Made by a program: the position numbers and the translations under genes
In this document: positions 9,354 to 18,238 of the stretch, one piece after another
Layout: each line of letters starts with the position of its first letter
Numbering within the stretch: position 1 is the first letter of the stretch
The notes under the pieces: generated by a model
What the model was told of the DNA's origin: nothing
Database searches by the model: none
Seen by the model: the letters and a program-made list of their open reading frames with translations, nothing else
Origin: Mycobacterium sp. 852002-51057_SCH5723018
GTDB taxonomy: Bacteria; Actinomycetota; Actinomycetes; Mycobacteriales; Mycobacteriaceae
Direction: 5' to 3'
Assembly (NCBI RefSeq): GCF_001667035.1
Contig: NZ_LZIR01000021.1
Location: 1 to 64,000, forward strand
Length of the DNA: 64,000 nt

Positions 9354-10028
9354 TTAAGGGGTGATCGTTGTCTGGTCGTCGATGATGTTGGCGGCGTCCA
9401 TCAGCGGACCCTCGTCGCTCTGCAGCGAGTCGGCGTTGAGCTGGAGCACGAAGACCGCGCCCTGGCTGGGGATCACGACCGTCTTCTGCGCCACGGTCCG
9501 CGTGTTGCCGTCCCTCTGGTACGTGCCCTTGATCTGCCAGGCCTGGAATCCGCCGAGCGTGGAAGCGCGGCCGTTACCCGAACCCTGGTAGCCGGGCAGG
9601 CCGAGGATCTCGTTGGGGGCGTACTGGATGAGCTTCGCCTGGTCGACGTCACCGGTGAGCTTCGAGTACAGCGCCGAGATGGTCGGCGGATCCGCCGGAT
9701 TCGAGGGCTGGGAGAAGACGATGCCGCCATACGACGTCTTGGAGTTCTGGTTGAGCTGCCAACCCGCGGGCACCGGCAGATCGACGTTCGGACCGGGATC
9801 CCCGTGGCGGATGGGAGTTTCGGTGATGTGGCTGTCGCGGATGTAGTCGGCGATCGTGGGCCCGGCCTGCGCGCCGGGTGTCGCACTGGTGGTCGACACC
9901 GTCGTCGAGGTGGACGTCGATGTGGAGGTGGATGTCGAGGTCGAAGGCGATGTCTTGTTGTCGGAGCCGCAACCCGCCAGCGCCAAACCGAGCGCCACGG
10001 TAATGGTTGCTGCCGTAAAGTGTTTCAT
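9354..10028 (-). CDS. lpqN: LpqN/LpqT-family lipoprotein
   Basis: Predicted lipoprotein of 224 residues: a short basic start, a hydrophobic core and a lipobox LAGC with the acylated Cys at residue 20, so it should be anchored to the outer face of the plasma membrane. A Ser/Thr linker follows (alternating ST repeats, ~residues 28-48), then the LpqN-type globular domain that begins with TIADYIRDSHITET and includes VPAGWQLN, GYQGSGNGR and GAVFVLQLNAD. In M. tuberculosis LpqN is reported to interact with host and cell-envelope proteins. GGGAG lies upstream of both the ATG (9-base spacer) and a TTG one codon earlier. The gene is downstream of, and may be cotranscribed with, the large membrane-protein gene on the same strand. 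Confidence 0.85.
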   Translation of the reverse strand: MKHFTAATITVALGLALAGCGSDNKTSPSTSTSTSTSTSTSTTVSTTSATPGAQAGPTIADYIRDSHITETPIRHGDPGPNVDLPVPAGWQLNQNSKTSYGGIVFSQPSNPADPPTISALYSKLTGDVDQAKLIQYAPNEILGLPGYQGSGNGRASTLGGFQAWQIKGTYQRDGNTRTVAQKTVVIPSQGAVFVLQLNADSLQSDEGPLMDAANIIDDQTTITP

Positions 10029-10319
10029 CAATCAAATCTCCCGAAGATGGGGCCGGTGCCAGCGCCAGCGACGCCGGATTGAGACTAGCCCACGCCGATG
10101 CCAAATGTTGCTAGCAGAACCCCGGAAGCCGTCGGATCGTCCGAAACGCCGCGCGGAGTTACGGTCATGCAGTAAGAGACAGCTATGCGGTCGCGAAGGG
10201 TCCCCATCGCGGTGCCCGCGGAGTACTACCTGGTGTCCTTGACCACCGCTATCGGCGAAAGCGTCCGGCGGTCAGTGGTTTTGGTCGTCGTCGCGCCCCG
10301 CCCCACGAGTCCTGACCCG
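10029..10319. other. upstream region of lpqN, no gene supported
   Basis: This 291 bp stretch separates lpqN from the end of the large membrane-protein gene, both on the minus strand. It holds the lpqN ribosome-binding site; I see no convincing terminator, promoter pair or small gene. Confidence 0.4.
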
Positions 10320-12707
10320 TCAGATCATCTCGTTCTCCGTCAGCCACCGCATCACCGGCCAGCCGGCGAACACGGGCAGCCAGCAGGTCAGCACCCGATA
10401 CAGCAGGACCGACGGCACCCCGACGGCCGCGGGCACACCGAAGGCCGCCAGACCACCGATCAGCGCGGCCTCGACGGCGCCCACACCACCGGGTGTCGGC
10501 GCGGCCGAGGCCAACGTGCCGCCGACCATCGTTACCACCGTGCACGTGACGAAGGTCGCGCCGCCGCCGAAGGCTTCCACGCTGGACCACAGCGCCAAGG
10601 CGGCGCCGAGAGTCGTTCCGGCGCAGCCGAGTACGATCAGCCCCAATCGTTTCGGTTCGCGGGCGACCTGCAGGAGGTCGCCGGATACCTCTTTTAGCCT
10701 CGGGCGCAGGTCCGTCGCCAGCCAGCGCCGCAGCCTGGGCACGAACAGAAATGCGCCGACGATGCCCAGCGCCACACCCGCGATCAGGTACAGGACGGTG
10801 GCATCCGGGACGAAGTGCTTGAGGTCCATCGAGGCGCCCGCGACGGTACTGAACAAGATCAGCAGCACAAGGTGCATGATCACTTGTACGGATTGCTGCA
10901 GCGCCACCGCAGTGGTGGCTCGCACCGCGGACAGCCCTCCCCCCTTCTGCAAGTATCGAGTGCTGAGCGCGAGCCCGCCCACCCCGGCCGGCGTGGTCGT
11001 AGCGGCAAAAGTGTTGGCGGCCTGGGCGATTGATAGCCTCCAGAAGCTCACCGATTCGTCGGCGCTCGCCCACAACGCCGCCGCCGCGCCCACATATGTG
11101 AGCGCCGATATCACTAGGCCCAGCAGTGCCCACCACCAGTTCGCCCTGCTCAATTGAGCAAAGAAGGTAGGCACGGTGCTGATGAACGGATACGCGACGT
11201 AGACCAGCGCGACGAGCAGCACCAGTTGGATGAGCTGCCTGCGGGTGAACCGGGTGATCGTTTCCGTCTTGATCTGATCGGCACCGGTTTGCCGCTTCAC
11301 CTCCGCGCGAGTGCCGGAGATGACGGCACCGGCATCGGTGATGGACTTCCGAACCGATTTGCGCACCGCCGATTTCGTGAGGCGGCGGGAGGCGGTCAGG
11401 ACGGTGTCTTTGCCGAACGCCTCGATCGCGGCGGTCACCGCGGACTCCGCGTCATACAGCGCCGACGTGGTCACCAGGAGCTGGGCGATGTCGGATTGGA
11501 GTTGGGTGTCGGTGGCGCCGTACTCGGCGCTGCCGAAGCCGCCGAACAGCACCCTGCCGTCGTCGACCGTGATGGCGTGGACGCGCAGGTCGCCGTGGGA
11601 GATCTGGTGGTCGTTGAGGATTCGCAGCGATTCCCACGCGCAGCCGACCGGCGTCGTCGCCGCGCATTGATCGAGAGGAGTCCCCCGAATAGGCTTGTGC
11701 GAGTACAACATCCATCCCCGCTCCAGGGGCGCGACGGCGATCGTCGACGTATTGGCCAGGCCCAGGTCACCGACGGCGATGGCCATCAGCGCGCGATGCT
11801 CGACGACGCGGCGCATCGACGCCACCAGGGGCGCGGTCTCCCTGGCCCGCAGCCGAAGCTTCCGCCACACCTGAAGCAATGCGCCGCCGCTGCGCTGATG
11901 CGGGCCGTACAACTCGATCAGGGCCTCGTCGGGGGCCGAATCGGAATCCGCGCACGCGGCCGACAGAACGAGCGGCCCGGGCCCGGCGGGCCGGACCACC
12001 TGCAACCGGGAAACCAGGCATCCGCGCTTGCCCAGCGCGCGCACCGCGCCATCCAGCGGCACCTCGAGCGCGGGAGTGCCGACGACCAGGACCACGAGCG
12101 CGCCGACGAACCAGCCCACCGCGAGGCCGAGCAAGGAGCGCGCCGGGACTATCGCGCTGATGAACAGGTGGATCGGCACGAAGGCCAGCAGCAGCGCCCA
12201 CCACCAGTGCCGCCAGCGCGCGGGCAGCCATGGGCCCGACACGGTCAGCACCGCCGCGAGCATCGCGATCCACCGCGGGTCGTCCAGGATCTGAGCCAAC
12301 AGAGTTTGCGGCCGATCCGTCAGGTCGAAATGCCATCGGGGCGCCGCGAAACCGTTGCCGCCGATCGAGAGCGGAAACACCGCCAAGACCCCGGCGGCCG
12401 CGTAGGCGCCGAGCAGCTTCCATTGCCGGGCGACGATCAGACCGATGAGGATCGCGAACGGCAGCGCCAGTATCAAGATGCCGTACACCAGGTACACGAG
12501 ATCGGACTGGGTGGGGGTCAGCACCCCGACGATCTCCGATATCGACCGCTCCAGCGCGACCCACTGGGGGCGGGTGATCAGCGAACCGGCGATCACGATC
12601 GCGAAGAACACCACGGACGCGGCGAGCCGCAGGATGTCGTTGGTCCGCCGGGTCAGCGGTTGCAGCAAGTTGCCCGAAACGCTGATTTCGCGCCCGTCGA
12701 CTCGCAT
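10320..12707 (-). CDS. large integral membrane protein with LPG-synthase-like (UPF0104/PF03706) C-terminal domain and a central kinase-like soluble region
   Basis: Protein of 795 residues, the same length as the M. tuberculosis conserved membrane protein Rv0585c as I remember it. There are three parts. Residues ~25-220 carry five or six membrane helices. Residues ~225-450 are soluble and include the motif HGDLRVHAI at ~371-379 followed by VLFGGFGSAEYG, which has the order of a kinase catalytic loop and DFG loop but with Gly-Gly in place of the DFG aspartate. Residues ~470-790 form the multi-helix lysylphosphatidylglycerol-synthase transmembrane domain (TTTPAGVGGLALSTRYLQ, APTPGGVGAVEAALIGGL). 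A role in lipid flipping or modification is plausible, not shown. AAGGA six bases before the ATG supports the start. Confidence 0.85.
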   Translation of the reverse strand: MRVDGREISVSGNLLQPLTRRTNDILRLAASVVFFAIVIAGSLITRPQWVALERSISEIVGVLTPTQSDLVYLVYGILILALPFAILIGLIVARQWKLLGAYAAAGVLAVFPLSIGGNGFAAPRWHFDLTDRPQTLLAQILDDPRWIAMLAAVLTVSGPWLPARWRHWWWALLLAFVPIHLFISAIVPARSLLGLAVGWFVGALVVLVVGTPALEVPLDGAVRALGKRGCLVSRLQVVRPAGPGPLVLSAACADSDSAPDEALIELYGPHQRSGGALLQVWRKLRLRARETAPLVASMRRVVEHRALMAIAVGDLGLANTSTIAVAPLERGWMLYSHKPIRGTPLDQCAATTPVGCAWESLRILNDHQISHGDLRVHAITVDDGRVLFGGFGSAEYGATDTQLQSDIAQLLVTTSALYDAESAVTAAIEAFGKDTVLTASRRLTKSAVRKSVRKSITDAGAVISGTRAEVKRQTGADQIKTETITRFTRRQLIQLVLLVALVYVAYPFISTVPTFFAQLSRANWWWALLGLVISALTYVGAAAALWASADESVSFWRLSIAQAANTFAATTTPAGVGGLALSTRYLQKGGGLSAVRATTAVALQQSVQVIMHLVLLILFSTVAGASMDLKHFVPDATVLYLIAGVALGIVGAFLFVPRLRRWLATDLRPRLKEVSGDLLQVAREPKRLGLIVLGCAGTTLGAALALWSSVEAFGGGATFVTCTVVTMVGGTLASAAPTPGGVGAVEAALIGGLAAFGVPAAVGVPSVLLYRVLTCWLPVFAGWPVMRWLTENEMI

Positions 12708-12887
12708 GGCGATCCTTTTTCAGATCCTTCCGATCGGGCCGCGCCGTCGGCGGGCCCGCCGACAACTTAACCGGATACCTCCGGGACAGTGTGGGAGAAC
12801 CTGTCGGACAGCTAGTTCACATGCGGCGCGCGTAGGGTCGGCGAGATAGTGGTAGGTAGTCGTGCTAGCGAATTGGAGGACATGGGC

Positions 12888-13838
12888 GTGGCGAGGACGG
12901 ACAACGACACCTGGGACATCACCGAGAGCGTGGGGGCGACGGCGCTGGGCGTCGCGGCGGCCCGCGCCGCGGAGACCGAGAGCGAAAACCCGCTGATCAG
13001 CGATCCGTTCGCGCGGGTCTTCCTCGACGCCGCCGGCGACGGCATGTGGAACTGGTTCGCGGCCCCCGACCTGCCCGCCGAGATCGCCGAGGCCGAACCC
13101 GACCTGCAGCCGCGGATGCGCGGAATGGTCGACTACATGGCCGCGCGGACGTCGTTTTTCGACCAGTTCTTTTTGGACGCCACCCGGGCGGGCGTGACCC
13201 AGGTGGTCATCCTGGCGGCCGGCTTGGACTCGCGGGCGTGGCGGCTGCCCTGGCCCGACGGCACGACGGTGTACGAGCTCGACCAGCCCCGGGTGCTGGA
13301 ATTCAAGTCCGCGACGTTGCGCGAAGCCGGCGCCGAGCCCACCTGCAACCTGGTGCACGTCCCGGTCGACCTGCGCCACGACTGGCCGGCCGCCTTGCGG
13401 GAGGCGGGTTTTGACGCGTCGGCGCCGAGCGCCTGGTCGGCCGAGGGGCTGTTGCCGTTTCTGCCGGCGGCCGCTCAGGAGCTGCTCTTCGAGCGTGTTC
13501 ATGCGCTCGGGACGGCCGGCAGCCGAATCGCCGTCGAGGCCCCGGGCCCGGGCTTCATGGACCCGGCCGCCCAGGACAGGCAGCGCCAGACCATGCAGCG
13601 GGTGCGCGACCTGATGGCCAGGCTGGAGCCCGAACGCGACATCCCCGACGTCCAGGACCTGTGGTACTTCGAGGAACGCGAGGACGTCGGTGACTGGCTG
13701 CGTCGCCACGGCTGGGCGGTGACGGTAACGCCGGCCGAGGAGCTGATGGCCCGCTACGACCGCAGGCCCCCGGAAGGCATCGAGGACGCCGCCCCGCGGT
13801 CCTTGTTCGTGGCGGCGGAGCGGACCGAGAGGAACTGA
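12888..13838 (+). CDS. SAM-dependent methyltransferase, TIGR00027/LCM-like family (first of a tandem pair)
   Basis: Protein of 316 residues of the mycobacterial TIGR00027 family of putative S-adenosylmethionine methyltransferases, distant relatives of leucine carboxyl methyltransferases (PF04072). Recognisable blocks are [17 protein letters not shown] at the N-terminus, [25 protein letters not shown] (the SAM-binding glycine region), [24 protein letters not shown] and a C-terminal [11 protein letters not shown]. The substrate is not known. The start was chosen by the ribosome-binding site: GGAGGA at 12875-12880 is seven bases before the GTG at 12888 but only one base before the in-frame ATG at 12882. 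The next gene starts seven bases after the stop and is a close paralogue, so the pair arose by duplication. Confidence 0.88.
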   Translation: MARTDNDTWDITESVGATALGVAAARAAETESENPLISDPFARVFLDAAGDGMWNWFAAPDLPAEIAEAEPDLQPRMRGMVDYMAARTSFFDQFFLDATRAGVTQVVILAAGLDSRAWRLPWPDGTTVYELDQPRVLEFKSATLREAGAEPTCNLVHVPVDLRHDWPAALREAGFDASAPSAWSAEGLLPFLPAAAQELLFERVHALGTAGSRIAVEAPGPGFMDPAAQDRQRQTMQRVRDLMARLEPERDIPDVQDLWYFEEREDVGDWLRRHGWAVTVTPAEELMARYDRRPPEGIEDAAPRSLFVAAERTERN

Positions 13839-13845
13839 GCCCGGA

Positions 13846-14793
13846 ATGAGCAACGCCAGAACCGATGACGACACCTGGGAGATCACCGAGAGCGTGGGCG
13901 CGACCGCGCTGGGCGTGGCGTCGGCTCGCGCCGTGGAAACCGAGAGCGAGAACCCGCTGATCCGCGACCCGTTCGCGCGGGTTTTCCTCGACGCCGCCGG
14001 CGACGGCCTGTGGAATTGGTACTCCGCGTCGCAGCTGCCCGCCGAGGTCCTCGACGCCGAACCGAGCCTGCAATTGCAGATGAAGGCGATGGTCGGCTAT
14101 ATGGCTTGCCGCACAGCCTTTTTCGACCAGTTCTTCCTGGATGCGACGGATGCGGGCATCCGCCAGGCGGTGATCCTGGCGTCGGGTCTGGACTCGCGGG
14201 CGTGGCGGCTGGCCTGGCCGGATGGCGTCACCGTGTACGAGCTCGACCAGCCACGGGTGTTGGAATTCAAATCGTCGACGTTGGCCGAGCACGGGGCTGA
14301 GCCCGCCTGCAACCGGATCGCCGTCCCGATCGACCTGCGTCAGGATTGGCCGACGGCGTTGCGGCAGGCGGGTTTTGACGCAAAAGCGCCCAGCGCCTGG
14401 TCGGCGGAGGGCCTGATGCCGTATCTGCCGGCCGCGGCCCAAGACCTGCTGTTCGAACGTATTCACGGGCTGACCGTGTCGGGTAGCCGGGTGGCCGTGG
14501 AGGCCCTGGGGCAAAGTTTTGTCGACCCCGAGTTTCGCGCCAAGCGGCGCGAGCGGATGGCGAGGATCCGCGCGGTGGTGGCCAAACTGGACCCGCAACG
14601 GGAGATCCCCAATAACGAGGAATTGTTTTACTTCGAGGAGCGCGAAGATGTCGGTGACTGGTTCGGCCGCCACGGCTGGGACGTGTCGGTCACGCCGTCC
14701 GACGAGCTGATGGCCGGCTACGGTCGCAAAGCGCCCCAAGAGATCCAGGACCAGGTCCCGGGGAACCTGTTCGTCGCCGCCCAGCGGTCCTAG
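13846..14793 (+). CDS. SAM-dependent methyltransferase, TIGR00027/LCM-like family (second of a tandem pair)
   Basis: Paralogue of the preceding gene, 315 residues, alignable along its entire length ([80 protein letters not shown]). The main differences lie between residues ~190 and 250, the part likely to shape the substrate pocket, so the pair may act on different molecules. The ATG start follows the upstream stop by seven bases, so the two genes are almost surely cotranscribed. The stop codon overlaps the end of the convergent TVP38/DedA gene by four bases. No substrate can be inferred. Confidence 0.88.
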   Translation: MSNARTDDDTWEITESVGATALGVASARAVETESENPLIRDPFARVFLDAAGDGLWNWYSASQLPAEVLDAEPSLQLQMKAMVGYMACRTAFFDQFFLDATDAGIRQAVILASGLDSRAWRLAWPDGVTVYELDQPRVLEFKSSTLAEHGAEPACNRIAVPIDLRQDWPTALRQAGFDAKAPSAWSAEGLMPYLPAAAQDLLFERIHGLTVSGSRVAVEALGQSFVDPEFRAKRRERMARIRAVVAKLDPQREIPNNEELFYFEEREDVGDWFGRHGWDVSVTPSDELMAGYGRKAPQEIQDQVPGNLFVAAQRS

Positions 14794-15515
14794 CTCCGTT
14801 CCTCGCCGCGGCCGGCGTGCGCACGCCACTTTCGATATCCACGTCGCGCGCCAAACGCGCCGATGATCGCGCTCACGCACCACACCGCTATCGCCGAGTA
14901 GGCCAGCGTCGACGACCGATTCGCGATCGAGGCGCCCAGCGCGGTGTAGGCGAATGCTCGCGGGGCCGAACCGATGAACGAACCGATCGCCATCTGCAAC
15001 AGCGGAACTCCGAAAGCACCGAACGCATAGGAGGCGAGGGCGTCCGACAGCCCGGGAACGAAACGCTGCCCGACGACCGCCCACAGTCCGCCGCGCTCGA
15101 TCAGCGCATCGATGCGGTCCGCGCGTTCCGCCCCGAGCAGGGCCCGCGCGCTGTCCCGGCCGGCCCGACGGCCGATGCGGCTCGCGACGATGGCGGTACC
15201 CACCGCCGCGCCCAGCGTCACGAAGATGCCGAGTACCGGGCCGAACAGCAGGCCGCTGCCCGCGGCCAGGAGCGAGCCCGGCACGAACAACGCGCCGAGG
15301 GCGGCCGACACCACGACGTAGGCCAGCGGCGCCGCCGGACCGGTGGCCGAGATCGCGTGTCGGACCGCCCCGAGATCGATGACCCTCGCGATGGCGACGA
15401 GGTAGAACACCACGAGCAGCAGGGCGGCGAACACGACGAGCCGCGCGATGTGGCGTCGTCGCGAAGGCGGTGGCTCCGGTGACGCCGGTGAGGCCGGTGA
15501 GGAATTGTCGACCAT
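14790..15515 (-). CDS. TVP38/TMEM64 (DedA-superfamily) membrane protein
   Basis: Integral membrane protein of 241 residues. After a Pro/Ser-rich cytoplasmic start ([17 protein letters not shown]) come five or six hydrophobic segments and the SNARE-associated/VTT domain pattern: [35 protein letters not shown], and [22 protein letters not shown] with the conserved Arg-Phe-x-Pro-Gly. Proteins of this superfamily move phospholipids or undecaprenyl-phosphate between membrane leaflets. A similar gene lies near recD in M. tuberculosis. The ATG at 15515 was chosen; GTG two codons upstream is an alternative and neither has a strong ribosome-binding site. A much longer open frame upstream is antisense/out-of-frame to the SDR gene and is not real. 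Confidence 0.82.
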   Translation of the reverse strand: MVDNSSPASPASPEPPPSRRRHIARLVVFAALLLVVFYLVAIARVIDLGAVRHAISATGPAAPLAYVVVSAALGALFVPGSLLAAGSGLLFGPVLGIFVTLGAAVGTAIVASRIGRRAGRDSARALLGAERADRIDALIERGGLWAVVGQRFVPGLSDALASYAFGAFGVPLLQMAIGSFIGSAPRAFAYTALGASIANRSSTLAYSAIAVWCVSAIIGAFGARRGYRKWRAHAGRGEERS

Positions 15516-15649
15516 GCTCACATGAGTCCCGCGTGGGAGCCACCACTCGATCCGCGAAGGCGATAGCGCATGCGATAGCGCAATTGAAAGTCGCCTATCC
15601 CGTGCGAGCGGGGACGGTAATCGAGCCCGGCACGAACGGCGATTCCCAC

Positions 15650-16447
15650 CTAGCGCTTCATCATTCGCGCCACGACCGGCAAGGCCAGCGGCGTCGGCAC
15701 GAACCGGGTCGACCCCAGCGCGAGCCGCACATGCGGTCCCCCCGGCACGACGGACCCGCGGCCATGGTCGGCGGCCTTGAGCGCGTCGGCGACCACCCGT
15801 TCGGCGGATACCCGGGCGAACGCCGGTAGCCGGGTCACCATGTAATCGGCGTCGTTGGTGGCCTGGAATTCCGTCGGCACCGGACCCGGGCAAACGGCGG
15901 TGACCGTCACACCCGTTCCGGCGACCTCGGCGTTCACCGCCTCCGACAACCACAGCACGTACGCCTTGGCCGCGGCGTAGCCGGCGTTGTACGGCGCCGG
16001 CTGGAATCCCGACACCGACGACAAGTTGATGATCGCGCCGCGACCGCGATCGGCCATGCCGGGCAAGTAGCGCAGCATCAGGTCCGCCACCGCCTCGACG
16101 TCGACGCGCAGCATCTGCAGTTCCTTGTCGCGACCCTCGGCGCCGAACTTCGTGTAGATGCCCAGCCCCGCGTTGTTCACCAGCAGATCGACGTGCGCGC
16201 CCAGCTCCTCGATCCGTGCGGCCAGCCGGTCGCGGTCCTCGGCAATCGCGAGATCGGTGCCGACCGCGACGGCATGCTCGTCCCCGCCCAGTTCGGCGCA
16301 CAACTCGTGTAGTCGGTCCTCCCGGCGGGCGGTCACGACGATGCGGTAACCGCGGGCGACGAGTTGGCGCGCGAATTGTTCGCCGATGCCCGACGAGGCG
16401 CCGGTGACCAGGGCGACCGAACCCGCAGATGGTGGGGGAAGTGTCAT
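15650..16447 (-). CDS. short-chain dehydrogenase/reductase (SDR)
   Basis: Classical SDR of 265 residues. The nucleotide-binding motif TGASSGIG is at residues ~15-22, the structural motif NNAG at ~91-94, the catalytic Ser in INLSSVSGF (~140) and the YxxxK pair in YAAAK (~155-159), so the NAD(P)-dependent oxidoreductase active site is complete. The Arg-rich VVTARREDRL after the second strand favours NADP(H). The substrate is unknown. It lies 10 bases after the end of recD on the opposite side of that operon's coding direction order (recD ends at 16457), so it could be read through from the recCBD transcript. No promoter of its own could be identified. Confidence 0.88.
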   Translation of the reverse strand: MTLPPPSAGSVALVTGASSGIGEQFARQLVARGYRIVVTARREDRLHELCAELGGDEHAVAVGTDLAIAEDRDRLAARIEELGAHVDLLVNNAGLGIYTKFGAEGRDKELQMLRVDVEAVADLMLRYLPGMADRGRGAIINLSSVSGFQPAPYNAGYAAAKAYVLWLSEAVNAEVAGTGVTVTAVCPGPVPTEFQATNDADYMVTRLPAFARVSAERVVADALKAADHGRGSVVPGGPHVRLALGSTRFVPTPLALPVVARMMKR

Positions 16448-16456
16448 GTGTTGAGC

Positions 16457-18238
16457 CTAGTCGCCCCACGTCCCGGTGCCTGGCGACGATGCCTGCAACC
16501 GCAGCCGCAGCCCGCTCGCCCGCGCCGCTCGCCGCCCGATCGCGGCCCGCACCGAGGCCTCGGAACCGACGACCCGGACCTTGCCCTTCGCCCGCGTCAC
16601 CGCCGTGTAGAACAGCTCCCGGGTCAGCAACCGCGAATCCTGCGGCGGCACAAGCACGGTGACCTCGTCGGCCTGGCTGCCCTGGCTCTTGTGAATCGTC
16701 ATGGCGTGCATGGTCTCGATGTCGGCCAGGCGGCTGGTCGCGAAGTCAAGCGGTCCGGCGGCGCCGCCGATGAACGCCCGCAAACCCTCGGCGTCGGCGA
16801 CCGCGACGCCGGTGTCGCCGTTGTAGACGCGCAGGCCGTAGTCGTTGGCCGTCACCAGCAGCGGGCGCCCGGCGTACCACGGTGACCACGCCGGCTGGCC
16901 CGTCTCTTCGGCCAGCCACCGCTGCACCTGCTGGTTCCAGTACTGCACCCCGAACGGGCCGCGCCGGTGCGCGCACAGCAGCCGGTGTTCGTCGAGTGTG
17001 GCCAGCGCGGTCTCCACGGCGCCGGCGATCGCCGCCTCCCGCAGCCGCAACGCGTGCGGCAGCAGGATCGCGCGCAGCGGCGCCGAGCCGTCGGCACCGT
17101 CCCCGAGCTCGACAAACTCGACGTCCTCATCACCCGAGCGGAGCTGCGCCACAACGTGATCCGCGTCGCCGGCCCGGATCGCCTCGGCCAGGGCCCCGAT
17201 CGTCTGGCCGAACCGGTGCGATGTTCGCAGCGCCGCGACCCGCACATCGTCGCGGGCGGACAGGCCGTCGACGAGATCCGCCAGCACCGCGCCGGCTTCC
17301 ACCGAAGCCAACTGGTCGGCATCCCCGACCAGGATCAGCCGGGCATCCGGACGCACCGCCTCCAGCAGCCGGGCCATCATCGTCAGCGACACCATGGACG
17401 TTTCGTCGACGACGATCACGTCGTGCGGGAGGCGGTTGCCCCGGTGGTGGCGAAACCGCACTGAACTGTCCGGACGGCTGCCGAGCAGCCGGTGCAGCGT
17501 AACCGCTTGCAGGCCCGAAAGTCGTTCGCGGTCAACAACTTCGAGCTTGCCTACTTCGGCCGCCACGGCCTCGGTCAACCGGGCCGCGGCCTTGCCGGTG
17601 GGCGCGGCCATCGCGATCCGCAGGCGGGTCGCGCCGGAACGGTCCGCGTGTTCGGCGAGTAGTGCCAGCAGCCGTGCCACCGTGGTGGTCTTGCCGGTAC
17701 CCGGGCCCCCCGTCAGCACGGTGACCGCTTGTGACACCGCGATTTCGGCGGCCGCCCGCTGCTCCTCGTAGTGTGGCGGCGGGAAAAGCCGCGCCAACCC
17801 GGACACGTTAGGCAGCGCCGCGGGAACCGACAGGGTGAGTAGGTCGGCGCAGACTTGCTCTTCCTCTCGCCAGTACCGGTCGAGGTACAGCAGCCGGTCG
17901 TCGTACAGGTGCAAGACGGGTGGATCGCCCAGTAACCGGCTGGCGCGCAACGCCGCCAGCCAGCCACCCGGGTCGGGCCAGGGCAGCTCCGGGACGCCGG
18001 CGTCGTCGGCCACCGTCGTCAGGTCGACACACACCGACCCGCCGCGCAATGCCCTGGCCGCGAGCGCCACCGCCAGCGCGACGCTGTGATCGGTTTCCTC
18101 GGCCAGCGCTGTAACGCGTTGCGCGACATGCACGTCGGAGGATTCCAGCACGCCGGCTTCGTTGAAGCGTCGTAAGGCATCACCTGCGCGGTAGGCGATC
18201 CGCCAGTCCAGGGGGTCTTCTATGTCGCCGATGCTCAT
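16457..18238 (-). CDS. recD: exodeoxyribonuclease V alpha subunit
   Basis: RecD is the 5'-3' helicase of the RecBCD complex that resects double-strand breaks. The 593-residue protein has a RecD N-terminal region (~1-150), Walker A GGPGTGKTT at 177-185, Walker B VVDETSM at ~276-282, the motif GDADQLASVEAGAVL, and the C-terminal UvrD-like block AMTIHKSQGSQADEV followed by LFYTAVTRAKGKV. The ATG at 18238 overlaps the recB stop by four bases (ATGA), so translation is coupled. Order on the transcript is recC, recB, recD, as in M. tuberculosis, where RecBCD serves mainly single-strand annealing because AdnAB does the main resection. Nothing in the frame suggests inactivation. Confidence 0.95.
   Translation of the reverse strand: MSIGDIEDPLDWRIAYRAGDALRRFNEAGVLESSDVHVAQRVTALAEETDHSVALAVALAARALRGGSVCVDLTTVADDAGVPELPWPDPGGWLAALRASRLLGDPPVLHLYDDRLLYLDRYWREEEQVCADLLTLSVPAALPNVSGLARLFPPPHYEEQRAAAEIAVSQAVTVLTGGPGTGKTTTVARLLALLAEHADRSGATRLRIAMAAPTGKAAARLTEAVAAEVGKLEVVDRERLSGLQAVTLHRLLGSRPDSSVRFRHHRGNRLPHDVIVVDETSMVSLTMMARLLEAVRPDARLILVGDADQLASVEAGAVLADLVDGLSARDDVRVAALRTSHRFGQTIGALAEAIRAGDADHVVAQLRSGDEDVEFVELGDGADGSAPLRAILLPHALRLREAAIAGAVETALATLDEHRLLCAHRRGPFGVQYWNQQVQRWLAEETGQPAWSPWYAGRPLLVTANDYGLRVYNGDTGVAVADAEGLRAFIGGAAGPLDFATSRLADIETMHAMTIHKSQGSQADEVTVLVPPQDSRLLTRELFYTAVTRAKGKVRVVGSEASVRAAIGRRAARASGLRLRLQASSPGTGTWGD

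Noticed and set aside
13555..15546. Long minus-strand frame across the two methyltransferase genes
   Set aside because: Antisense to two genes with family motifs; no ribosome-binding site and no recognisable domain.
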